A stretch of 5,475 nucleotides of DNA. It comes from an uncultured Pseudomonadota bacterium (GTDB taxonomy: Bacteria; Pseudomonadota; Gammaproteobacteria; Methylococcales; Methylomonadaceae). The translations under genes and the position numbers were made by a program. The stretch's first letter is position 1. Each line of letters begins with the position of its first letter. A model generated the notes under the pieces. That model was given only the letters and a program-made list of their open reading frames with translations. It made no database searches and had not been told where the DNA came from. Shown here piece by piece: positions 1 through 5,475 of the stretch. The stretch covers positions 1 through 5,475 of the forward strand of contig CAIUWU010000152.1 in NCBI GenBank assembly GCA_903902945.1, read 5' to 3'.

Positions 1-515
1 CACAATATCAACATGGTGCAGCAATTCCCTTTCAGGATCAGAAACTGCAATTACATCTGGCCACTCATCAAGGCAAACGCATCCGCATTCAACAAGCCGA
101 TGCCGACAGCCTGCTGATTGAATTACCGGATCAGCTGCCGGCGGCAACCGATCAGTCGGCGACAATCCGTCTGGCGCTGAGCGCTTGGATGAAACAGCAA
201 GCCCGACAGCAGGCCGAGCTGCTGATTGCTCACCACGCCCCGCGCTTTGGCCTGTATCCGCGCAGTGTTCGCATCAAAACCCAGAAAAGCCGCTGGGGCA
301 GCTGCGGCCCTCATAACGACATCAATCTCAACTGGCTGCTGATCATGGCCCCGGCCAGTGCCTTGGAATATGTAGTAGTTCACGAGCTATGCCATATCCA
401 GCACAAAAACCATTCACCGGCATTCTGGCAACTGGTGGAACAACACCTGCCTGATTATCAACAGCCACGCCGCTGGCTGAAACAACATGGCGGCCGCTTG
501 ATGCAAGGATTGTAA
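1..515 (+). CDS. YgjP/DUF45-family zinc metallopeptidase, 5'-truncated by window edge
   Basis: The reading frame is open from base 3 to a TAA at 513-515, giving 170 visible residues. The first in-frame ATG (189) is internal, because homologous-looking sequence continues upstream of it; roughly 60-70 N-terminal residues probably lie outside the window. Two family hallmarks are visible. The first is SRWGSCG followed by INLNW (about nt 288-335). The second is the zinc site VVHELCH (about nt 372-395) with a further His in NHSPAFW. His381-383, Glu384-386, His393-395 and His411-413 (codon positions) are the expected two zinc ligands, catalytic Glu and third ligand. This is the YgjP-like metallopeptidase family (DUF45, related to SprT and other HExxH proteins). 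The enzyme is presumed cytoplasmic; no signal peptide can be judged because the N-terminus is missing. The physiological substrate is not well established. The stop codon overlaps the start of the next gene, so the two are probably co-transcribed. Family assignment is secure; the biological role is not. Confidence 0.9.
   Translation, partial: QYQHGAAIPFQDQKLQLHLATHQGKRIRIQQADADSLLIELPDQLPAATDQSATIRLALSAWMKQQARQQAELLIAHHAPRFGLYPRSVRIKTQKSRWGSCGPHNDINLNWLLIMAPASALEYVVVHELCHIQHKNHSPAFWQLVEQHLPDYQQPRRWLKQHGGRLMQGL
505..509 (+). promoter_or_regulatory. Ribosome binding site for the thioredoxin-like gene
   Basis: AAGGA lies 5 bases before the ATG at 515 and is embedded in the last codons of the upstream metallopeptidase gene. 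It supports the start at 515 and suggests translation is coupled to that of the upstream gene through the TAATG junction. Confidence 0.7.
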
Positions 516-994
516 TGTTGAAAAAATACGGCTTTTACCTGCTGTTCACGCTGGTGATCTTTGCCGGCCAGTTCTTGCGCAGCCATGATCTGGCCACCGG
601 TCCGCTACCAGCAATTGAAAAAACTACGCTACAAAACGCGCCGGCTTTGTCGGTAATCGATCACAAACCCGGCATCATTTATTTCTGGGCCGAGTGGTGT
701 GGCGTCTGCCGACTGATGCAATCTGCGGTTTCCGCAGTCGCCGCCGACCAACCCCTGCTGAGCATTGCCTTGCGTTCCGGCGATGACACTGAATTACAAG
801 AGTATCTGACTCAGCACCAGTTAAGCTGGCCTGTGGTCAATGATCGTTATGGTGACATCGCCAAGCACTATGGCGTCAAAGCAGTACCGGCGGTGTTTTT
901 CACCGATAGCTCGGGAAAGATTGTTTTTAACAGCAGCGGTTATACCAGCGAATGGGGGCTCCGAATCCGCTTATGGCTGGCAAGCCTGGTATAA
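515..994 (+). CDS. Membrane-anchored thioredoxin-fold protein, ScsD/TlpA-like disulfide oxidoreductase
   Basis: The 159-residue protein begins with a short positive stretch (MLKK) and one hydrophobic segment at about residues 5-21. This fits an uncleaved signal anchor that places the rest in the periplasm. The following domain has a thioredoxin fold: strand IIYFWAEW, active site W61-C62-G63-V64-C65, and the cis-proline loop at V124-P125. It ends in a short C-terminal helix. The length and single N-terminal anchor match ScsD-like and TlpA/DsbE-like thiol oxidoreductases, which exchange disulfides with periplasmic or cytochrome-maturation substrates and are usually kept reduced by a DsbD-type protein. 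No DsbD, Scs or cytochrome c maturation gene is visible nearby, so the partner is unknown. The gene follows the YgjP-like gene with a one-base overlap, and a terminator lies 38 bases after its stop, so it is the last gene of that unit. The fold and active site are clear; the subfamily name is an inference. Confidence 0.85.
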   Translation: MLKKYGFYLLFTLVIFAGQFLRSHDLATGPLPAIEKTTLQNAPALSVIDHKPGIIYFWAEWCGVCRLMQSAVSAVAADQPLLSIALRSGDDTELQEYLTQHQLSWPVVNDRYGDIAKHYGVKAVPAVFFTDSSGKIVFNSSGYTSEWGLRIRLWLASLV

Positions 995-1032
995 AAATTG
1001 CTGCAAACCTGGACAGAGCCGTGTATTGTGTC

Positions 1033-1065
1033 CCGCTGCCAAATTTATGGCAGCGGTTTTCTTTT
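1033..1065 (+). terminator. Rho-independent terminator after the thioredoxin-like gene
   Basis: A perfect 8-bp inverted repeat, CCGCTGCC (1033-1040) and GGCAGCGG (1049-1056), encloses an 8-base loop. TTTTCTTTT follows (1057-1065). It lies 38 bases past the stop at 994 and ends the metallopeptidase/thioredoxin unit. It also implies that the membrane-protein gene starting at 1097 has its own promoter in the short remaining gap, or depends on readthrough. I could not identify a convincing promoter there. Confidence 0.9.
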
Positions 1066-1096
1066 AACATTAACAACAAATAACAACGGATGAATT

Positions 1097-1813
1097 ATGT
1101 GTTTTAGTGCCAACATGTCATTAGGGCTGGGAATGGCGGGCTTTGTCGCATCAGCGATTACCTATCAGGACAAGACAGAAAGCTTCTGGGTACGTCTGGC
1201 CCGCGCTTATGCGATTTTTCATTTTTCGCTGATGGAACTGATTCAGTACTTCGCCTACCCGGTTGCGGATCAGTGCGGATACGGCACTAATTTGCTGCTC
1301 AGCGAGCTTTCAACCTATCACATTGATCTACAGGCTTTTGCCATCATGCCAGCACTGGCCACTTACTCCACCGACAAGCTGGCATTGAAAAAAGCTTTTT
1401 TTATCGGCAGCAGCCTGAGCAGTCTGTTCATCATTTGCAGCTTCCTGCCTAAAGAGTGGCAGTTATTCGGGATTCAGCCCAACTTTATCGGCAATCTGGT
1501 CGGCTGTCTGTTTATGGGGATTTACCATGTCGGCTATGCCATCCCCAGCGCCTTTGGCCTGTTCGTCACCCACGGTTCACTGTTTGCGCTGGCATTCAGC
1601 GGCTTTGTCTGGCAAAACAACTGGCGGATCGGCTCTTACCACTGCGCTGGGGCGCTGCTGACCCTGTTTATGCCGCAATGGTTGTTCGGGGTCAGCACCG
1701 GCGAAGCAGCGGCGATGTACTGTTTCTATTCGATTCCGATTACCGCCAGCTTTATGCCGCAGTTCAAACGGATTTTCACTGCCAAACCGGCTTTGGTAGC
1801 TAACGCCAGTTAA
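1097..1813 (+). CDS. Multi-pass inner-membrane protein beginning MCFSA, function unknown
   Basis: The 238-residue protein is strongly hydrophobic. By eye it has about seven or eight membrane segments, near residues 5-22, 34-54, 76-91, 98-117, 130-146, 148-172, 180-198 and 203-220. It ends in a short basic tail (QFKRIF..K). The start at 1097 is preferred because the MCFSA opening resembles uncharacterised membrane-protein families that begin MCxSA (DUF5765/DUF6629-like, from memory). A modest GGA lies 6 bases upstream. Possible functional residues within or near membrane segments are C2, H42, E47 and Q50 (in the motif SLMELIQ), H144 and H182. No catalytic motif, transporter signature or cofactor-binding motif was recognised. 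It is a stand-alone gene: a terminator lies upstream (1033-1065), another lies just downstream (1833-1863), and its neighbour fabG is convergent. That it is a real gene is well supported; its role is unknown. Confidence 0.8.
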   Translation: MCFSANMSLGLGMAGFVASAITYQDKTESFWVRLARAYAIFHFSLMELIQYFAYPVADQCGYGTNLLLSELSTYHIDLQAFAIMPALATYSTDKLALKKAFFIGSSLSSLFIICSFLPKEWQLFGIQPNFIGNLVGCLFMGIYHVGYAIPSAFGLFVTHGSLFALAFSGFVWQNNWRIGSYHCAGALLTLFMPQWLFGVSTGEAAAMYCFYSIPITASFMPQFKRIFTAKPALVANAS

Positions 1814-1832
1814 AACCCTGGGTTTCAGACAT

Positions 1833-1863
1833 AAAAAAACCGGCTTTAACGCCGGTTTTTTTT
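1833..1863. terminator. Bidirectional rho-independent terminator between convergent genes
   Basis: An A-tract leads into ACCGGC (1839-1844), a six-base loop TTTAAC, then GCCGGT (1851-1856) and a T-tract to 1863. The stem is flanked by A7 on one side and T8 on the other, so RNA from either strand forms a GC-rich hairpin followed by a U-run. It lies 20 bases after the membrane-protein stop (1813) and about 21 bases beyond the fabG stop on the opposite strand. It therefore most likely ends both the plus-strand gene and the minus-strand fab operon. Confidence 0.9.
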
Positions 1864-1884
1864 GCTGATCAATCAGCCAACAGA

Positions 1885-2613
1885 CTACGGCATATACATG
1901 CCGCCGTTGACATGCAGAGTTTCACCGGTGATATACGATGCATGTTCGGAAGCCAGGAATGATACGGCATGGGCAATTTCCGCCGGCTCACCCAGACGAC
2001 CCAGCGCTATCGAACCCAGCAGGGCGTTTTTAATATCATCGCTCAGTTCCTTGGTCATATCGGTATCGATAAAACCCGGCGCCACTGTGTTGACAGTGAT
2101 GCCACGCGAACCGACTTCTTTAGCCATCGATTTCGAGAACCCGACCATACCGGCTTTGGCCGCAGCGTAGTTGGTCTGACCGGCATTACCGGTTGAGCCG
2201 ACAACGGAAGAAATATTGATGATCCGGCCATAACGGGCTTTCATCATGCCGCGCAATACGGCTTTGGACATACGGAAAATAGAAGTCAGATTGGTATTGA
2301 TGATGTCATCCCATTCTTCGTCTTTCATTCGCATCAACAGGTTGTCACGGGTAATCCCGGCATTGTTGACCAGTACCGCCGGTGTACCGTAACTATCGGT
2401 GATGCTATCGATAAAAGCCTGAATCGAAGCGGCATCGGCCACATTCAACTCGTAACCTTTACCGTTGTCGCCCAGATACTCAGAAATTGCCGCAGCGCCA
2501 TTGGCCGAAGTAGCAGTACCCACCACAAAAAAACCATCAGCGACTAATTTTTCGGCAATCGCCCGACCAATACCCCGGCTGGCGCCGGTGACGATAGCAA
2601 GTTTTTTATCCAT
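1885..2613 (-). CDS. fabG: 3-oxoacyl-[acyl-carrier-protein] reductase FabG
   Basis: FabG reduces 3-oxoacyl-ACP to (R)-3-hydroxyacyl-ACP with NADPH, the first reductive step of each type II fatty acid elongation cycle, in the cytoplasm. The 242-residue length is typical. It is a classical short-chain dehydrogenase: dinucleotide-binding TGASRGIG (residues 9-16), NNAG (83-86), and the catalytic tetrad N108, S136, Y149, K153 in INTNL, SSVVG and YAAAK. The spacing matches E. coli N110/S138/Y151/K155. VAPGFIDTDM (178-187) and the C-terminal VNGGMYMP are also family features. The ATG lies inside the end of fabD (8-base overlap), with GGAG 7 bases upstream. Position next to fabD, fabH and plsX separates it from the many other SDR paralogues. 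It is the last gene of the visible operon; no acpP follows. Confidence 0.97.
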   Translation of the reverse strand: MDKKLAIVTGASRGIGRAIAEKLVADGFFVVGTATSANGAAAISEYLGDNGKGYELNVADAASIQAFIDSITDSYGTPAVLVNNAGITRDNLLMRMKDEEWDDIINTNLTSIFRMSKAVLRGMMKARYGRIINISSVVGSTGNAGQTNYAAAKAGMVGFSKSMAKEVGSRGITVNTVAPGFIDTDMTKELSDDIKNALLGSIALGRLGEPAEIAHAVSFLASEHASYITGETLHVNGGMYMP

Positions 2614-3553
2614 TTAACTGCTCCAAAACAGCGTTTAAAGAATCGTTATCAAACACACTGGCATGACTTGCTTCAGCGGCAATCCGTTTGTTCAGACCCA
2701 GCAAAACTTTACCAGGACCACATTCCACAAACTGGGTAACGCCCTGCTGTTGCATATGCTGCACGCATTCGACCCAGCGCACTGGCATGAATAATTGCTG
2801 TTTCAGCGCCAGACGCAATTCATCCACCTGCGGATGCGACTGCACATCGGCATTGTGAACCAGCGTGACTTCCGGCTGGTTGACGCTAATCGTTTCTAAT
2901 ACTGCATTCAGCTGATCAGAGGCAGCAGCCATCAGCGCGCAGTGTGACGGCACACTGACCGGCAATGGTAATGCCCGTTTCGCACCTTTGGCTTTGAGAA
3001 TTTCCATCGCCCGTTCAACAGCGGCTGTTTCACCGGCAATCACCACCTGACCCGGTGCATTGAAATTGGCTGCCGCCACCACGGCACCATTGGCCGCTTC
3101 GGCACAACCCGCGACAACTTGCTGATCATCGAGACCGATAATCGCAGCCATCGCACCCACACCGGCTGGCACGGCTTCCTGCATTAAACGGCCACGTTCT
3201 GCTACCAGCCTGATGGCATCGGCAAAGGCGATGGCACCGGAACACACCAGCGCGGTGTATTCGCCCAAACTGTGGCCTGCCATCCAGGCAGGTCTGACCG
3301 GGCTTTGTTCGCACCAGACACGCCAGACCGCAACCCCGGCGGCTAGCATTGCTGGCTGGGTATTTTGAGTTTTATTGAGTTCGGTATCTGGACCATTGGC
3401 AACCAGATCCCACAGATCGAAACCGAGAACTTCGGAGGCTTCGGCAAATGTTTGTTTGACTACCGGATAGGTGTCAGCCAACTGGGCCAGCATACCGACC
3501 GATTGCGAACCCTGGCCAGGAAATACAAAAGCTAAATTGTGTTGTTGAGTCAT
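2606..3553 (-). CDS. fabD: Malonyl-CoA:ACP transacylase FabD
   Basis: FabD transfers malonyl from CoA to the acyl carrier protein, supplying the extender unit for fatty acid synthesis in the cytoplasm. The 315-residue protein has the usual length and motifs. These are FPGQGSQ (11-17, oxyanion-hole Q14), the nucleophile elbow GHSLGEY (S95), R120 in AERGRLMQ for the malonyl carboxylate, H204 in VPSHCALM as catalytic base, and Q253 in the segment LKQQLFMPVRW. Each is offset by about three residues from the E. coli S92/R117/H201/Q250 set, so the active site is complete. The ATG follows the fabH stop after 6 bases; the sequence AAGAAG just before it is only a weak, closely spaced ribosome site, which suggests help from ribosomes finishing fabH. 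The 3' end overlaps fabG by 8 bases. Confidence 0.97.
   Translation of the reverse strand: MTQQHNLAFVFPGQGSQSVGMLAQLADTYPVVKQTFAEASEVLGFDLWDLVANGPDTELNKTQNTQPAMLAAGVAVWRVWCEQSPVRPAWMAGHSLGEYTALVCSGAIAFADAIRLVAERGRLMQEAVPAGVGAMAAIIGLDDQQVVAGCAEAANGAVVAAANFNAPGQVVIAGETAAVERAMEILKAKGAKRALPLPVSVPSHCALMAAASDQLNAVLETISVNQPEVTLVHNADVQSHPQVDELRLALKQQLFMPVRWVECVQHMQQQGVTQFVECGPGKVLLGLNKRIAAEASHASVFDNDSLNAVLEQLNG
2621..2624 (-). promoter_or_regulatory. Ribosome binding site for fabG
   Basis: On the minus strand GGAG lies 7 bases before the fabG ATG (2611-2613), within the last codons of fabD. It fixes the fabG start and the 8-base overlap ATGGATAA between the two genes. Confidence 0.7.
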
Positions 3554-3559
3554 ATCTTC

Positions 3560-4528
3560 TTAGAATTTGAGCAGCGCCGAGCCCCAGGTAAAACCGGCAC
3601 CAAAAGCTTCCATCAGCACGGTCTGGCCCCGTTTGATACGGCCATCGCGTACGCCCTGATTAAAGGCCAGCAATACTGAGGCAGATGAGGTATTGCCTTG
3701 TGTTTCCAATGTGAGAATTACCTGATCCATCGACATGCCGAGTTTTTTGGCCGTCGCGGCGATAATGCGAGTGTTGGCCTGATGTGGCACCAGCCAGTCG
3801 ATATCAGACTGCTGCAGATGGTTGGCTTCCAGCGTTTCGTCGACAATGCGGCCCAGCGTGTTGACGGCTACTTTGAAGACTTCATTGCCGCGCATCGAAA
3901 TGAAACCGGCTTCATCCTGCCTGACCTGCGCCGCAGCTTGCGGATTGGGACAATACAACAGGTCTTCATAACCGCCATCAGAGTGAATATGGGTTGCCAG
4001 AATACCCGGCCGATCGCTGGCAGCCAGCAATACGGCACCGGCGCCGTCACCGAATAAAATACAGGTGGAACGGTCGGTCCAGTCGACGATGCGTGAACAG
4101 ACCTCGGAACCAATCACCAGTACGGTTTTGGCGAAACCGGTCTTGATGTACTGATCGGCGATGCTTAAGCCGAATACCGAACCGGAACAGGCCGCCTGAA
4201 TATCAAAACTGACACAGTTTTTAATGCCCAGACGTTCCTGAACCAGACAGGCGGTGCTGGGATAAACCCGGTCAGGAGTACCGGTAGCAACGATAATCAG
4301 ATCAATCTGCTCGGCGTCGATAGCGGCCATCTCGATGGCCTGACGCGCGGCAATTTCGGCCATACTGGAAGCCGTTTCGTGAACATCGGCAATCCGCCGA
4401 CTCTTGATACCGGTACGCTCGTAAATCCAGCTATCCGTGGTATCAACCATTTCAGAAAGATCATGATTGGTGCGTATCGTGGCTGGCAGATAACCGCCAG
4501 TACCAATCACGTTTGACCAGATTGTCAT
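3560..4528 (-). CDS. fabH: 3-oxoacyl-ACP synthase III (KAS III) FabH
   Basis: FabH starts fatty acid synthesis by condensing a short acyl-CoA, usually acetyl-CoA, with malonyl-ACP to give acetoacetyl-ACP. The 322-residue protein is of typical length and has a thiolase fold. The Cys-His-Asn triad is present: C114 in DIQAACSG, H249 in VPHQANTRI and N279 in GNTSSAS. The N-terminal signatures GTGGYLP (9-15) and WIYERTGIKSRR (34-45), and FGDGAGAVLL (159-168), are also typical of KAS III. GAGFTWGSALLKF closes the protein. The start ATG overlaps the plsX stop in ATGA, with a good ribosome site upstream. FabD lies 6 bases downstream and makes its malonyl-ACP substrate. Acyl-CoA chain preference cannot be read from the sequence by eye. 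The only alternative would be another KAS III-like enzyme of secondary metabolism, which the fab/plsX context argues against. Confidence 0.97.
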   Translation of the reverse strand: MTIWSNVIGTGGYLPATIRTNHDLSEMVDTTDSWIYERTGIKSRRIADVHETASSMAEIAARQAIEMAAIDAEQIDLIIVATGTPDRVYPSTACLVQERLGIKNCVSFDIQAACSGSVFGLSIADQYIKTGFAKTVLVIGSEVCSRIVDWTDRSTCILFGDGAGAVLLAASDRPGILATHIHSDGGYEDLLYCPNPQAAAQVRQDEAGFISMRGNEVFKVAVNTLGRIVDETLEANHLQQSDIDWLVPHQANTRIIAATAKKLGMSMDQVILTLETQGNTSSASVLLAFNQGVRDGRIKRGQTVLMEAFGAGFTWGSALLKF

Positions 4529-5475
4529 TCTGCCACCTTCTTTTCGAGTGCTTTTTCAATACGCTCGCCAATTTTGCGAATTACATCATGCCCGACTTCG
4601 ACTTCGGCCAGATGGATGGCCGTTGCAAATGCCAGAGCATCGGCACCGCCATGACTTTTGATTACCAGTCCGCGCAAACCGATAAAACTGGCACCGTTGT
4701 ATAAACGCGGATCAATGCTGTCTTTAAAAGATTTCAACACCGGATAGGCCACTAATCCCGCCAGCTTGGTCAGCCAGTTTCTGGAAAAACTGTCTTTCAG
4801 CTTGGTACCGATCATTTTGGCCGCGCCTTCAATCGATTTGAGAGCGACATTGCCCACAAAACCATCGGTGACAATCAAATCAACTTTGACATGACCGGCA
4901 TTGATCGAATTACCTTCGACATAGCCGATATAGTTAAGCGAAGAATTTTCCAGCAATTTGGCAGCCGCTTTGACCTGTTCATTGCCTTTCATGTCTTCCT
5001 CACCGATATTCAGCAGACCAATTCGCGGACGCTCGATGTTTTCCACCGCTTTCACGACTTCTTCACCCATCACGGCAAACTGATACAAATGCTCGGCACT
5101 GGAGTCGACATTGGCTCCCAGATCCAGCATGTGGGTATGACCAAACACCGACGGCAAGGTAGAAATGATCGCCGGTCTTTCGATACCCGGAATCATTTTC
5201 AAAACAAAACGGGCAGTAGCCATCAGCGCACCGGTGTTACCGGCACTGACACAGGCATCCGCCAGACCATCACGAACCAGATTGATCGCCACCCGCATTG
5301 AAGAATCTTTTTTATTCTTCAGCGCTTTTTGCGGCGGCTCATCCATTTCCACTACCTGTGAGGCGTGCTGAATCGATAAACGGCCTTGGTAAGTAACCAG
5401 AGCCTCGGACAATAACGGTGCAATCACCGACTCATCGCCGACCATGATCAGTTTTAATTGCGGATTTCTTTCTAA
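4525..5475 (-). CDS. plsX: Phosphate acyltransferase PlsX, 5'-truncated by window edge
   Basis: PlsX converts acyl-ACP and phosphate to acyl-phosphate, the acyl donor used by the membrane acyltransferase PlsY in phosphatidic acid synthesis. It is a soluble or peripherally membrane-bound enzyme. 316 residues are visible, and the frame stays open to the window edge. The first in-frame Met (5443-5445) is internal, because the codons before it read LERNPQLKLI, leading into MVGDE as in the family. About 25-35 N-terminal residues, including the usual IAIDAMGGD motif, should lie beyond the window. Visible motifs, counted from that internal Met, are VSAGNTGALMA (67-77), LDLGANVD (107-114), GLLNIGEEDMKG (143-154), TDGFVGNVALKSIEG (193-207) and LRGLVIKSHGGAD (257-269). 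It overlaps fabH by 4 bases and is the first visible gene of the operon. The promoter is outside the window. Confidence 0.96.
   Translation of the reverse strand, partial: LERNPQLKLIMVGDESVIAPLLSEALVTYQGRLSIQHASQVVEMDEPPQKALKNKKDSSMRVAINLVRDGLADACVSAGNTGALMATARFVLKMIPGIERPAIISTLPSVFGHTHMLDLGANVDSSAEHLYQFAVMGEEVVKAVENIERPRIGLLNIGEEDMKGNEQVKAAAKLLENSSLNYIGYVEGNSINAGHVKVDLIVTDGFVGNVALKSIEGAAKMIGTKLKDSFSRNWLTKLAGLVAYPVLKSFKDSIDPRLYNGASFIGLRGLVIKSHGGADALAFATAIHLAEVEVGHDVIRKIGERIEKALEKKVAE
4533..4539 (-). promoter_or_regulatory. Ribosome binding site for fabH
   Basis: On the minus strand AAGGTGG lies 4 bases before the fabH ATG (4526-4528), inside the last codons of plsX. It supports the start that overlaps the plsX stop by four bases (ATGA). 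Confidence 0.7.

Noticed and set aside
123..383. 86-codon minus-strand open frame over the metallopeptidase gene
   Set aside because: It is antisense to the WGSCG and HELCH coding region and shows no family features.
998..1027. Possible promoter TTGCTG with a TGTATT-like -10 box
   Set aside because: The -10 match is poor and the site lies upstream of the terminator hairpin, so it is not good enough to annotate.
1090..1107. Five-codon mini-frame (MNYVF) starting just before and overlapping the 1097 start
   Set aside because: It could in principle affect initiation, but an ATG this close in another frame is common by chance and nothing else supports a regulatory leader peptide.
1456..1803. 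115-codon open frame in another frame of the membrane-protein gene
   Set aside because: It is fully inside the 1097-1813 gene, is rich in Arg and Leu as expected of a frame-shadow, and has no independent start signal.
1864..1877. Small inverted repeat GCTGA-TCAA-TCAGC next to the bidirectional terminator
   Set aside because: The stem is only five base pairs with no U-run of its own. It is probably incidental beside the much stronger hairpin at 1833-1863.
3698..4057. 119-codon open frame on the plus strand opposite fabH
   Set aside because: It lies entirely within fabH, whose catalytic motifs are intact, and has no plausible ribosome site or family resemblance.
4891..5301. 136-codon open frame on the plus strand opposite plsX
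   Set aside because: It is antisense to a clearly conserved plsX and reads as low-complexity, His/Arg/Thr-rich protein with no recognisable motif. It is a shadow of the real gene.

Overview
The window looks like an ordinary chromosomal stretch of a Gram-negative bacterium, most likely a gammaproteobacterium of middling GC content. The main reason is the gene order plsX-fabH-fabD-fabG with short overlaps, together with strongly E. coli-like FabG, FabD and FabH active-site spacing. The genus cannot be fixed from the sequence alone. I saw no mobile elements, tRNA or rRNA genes, CRISPR arrays or long repeats.

Left part, plus strand (1-1813). A YgjP/DUF45-type zinc metallopeptidase gene, with its 5' end outside the window, runs directly into a gene for a membrane-anchored thioredoxin-fold protein (ScsD/TlpA-like, CGVC active site). 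The two overlap by one base in TAATG. A clean intrinsic terminator (1033-1065) ends this unit. A separate gene follows for a 238-residue multi-pass membrane protein that begins MCFSA; its function is unknown.

Centre (1814-1884). A short convergent spacer holds an A-tract/GC-stem/T-tract hairpin that can terminate transcription from both sides.

Right part, minus strand (1885-5475). In transcription order this reads plsX (5' end outside the window), fabH, fabD, fabG. PlsX makes acyl-phosphate for phospholipid synthesis from acyl-ACP. FabD makes malonyl-ACP, FabH condenses it with acetyl-CoA to begin fatty acid synthesis, and FabG carries out the first reduction of each elongation cycle. The junctions are a 4-base overlap (plsX/fabH), a 6-base gap (fabH/fabD) and an 8-base overlap (fabD/fabG), so this is almost certainly one translationally coupled operon.

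The most notable contextual point is that the operon stops after fabG. The acpP and fabF genes that usually follow in gammaproteobacteria are absent, and the terminator lies about 20 bases past the fabG stop. I found no convincing undescribed system here. The least understood gene is the MCFSA membrane protein.
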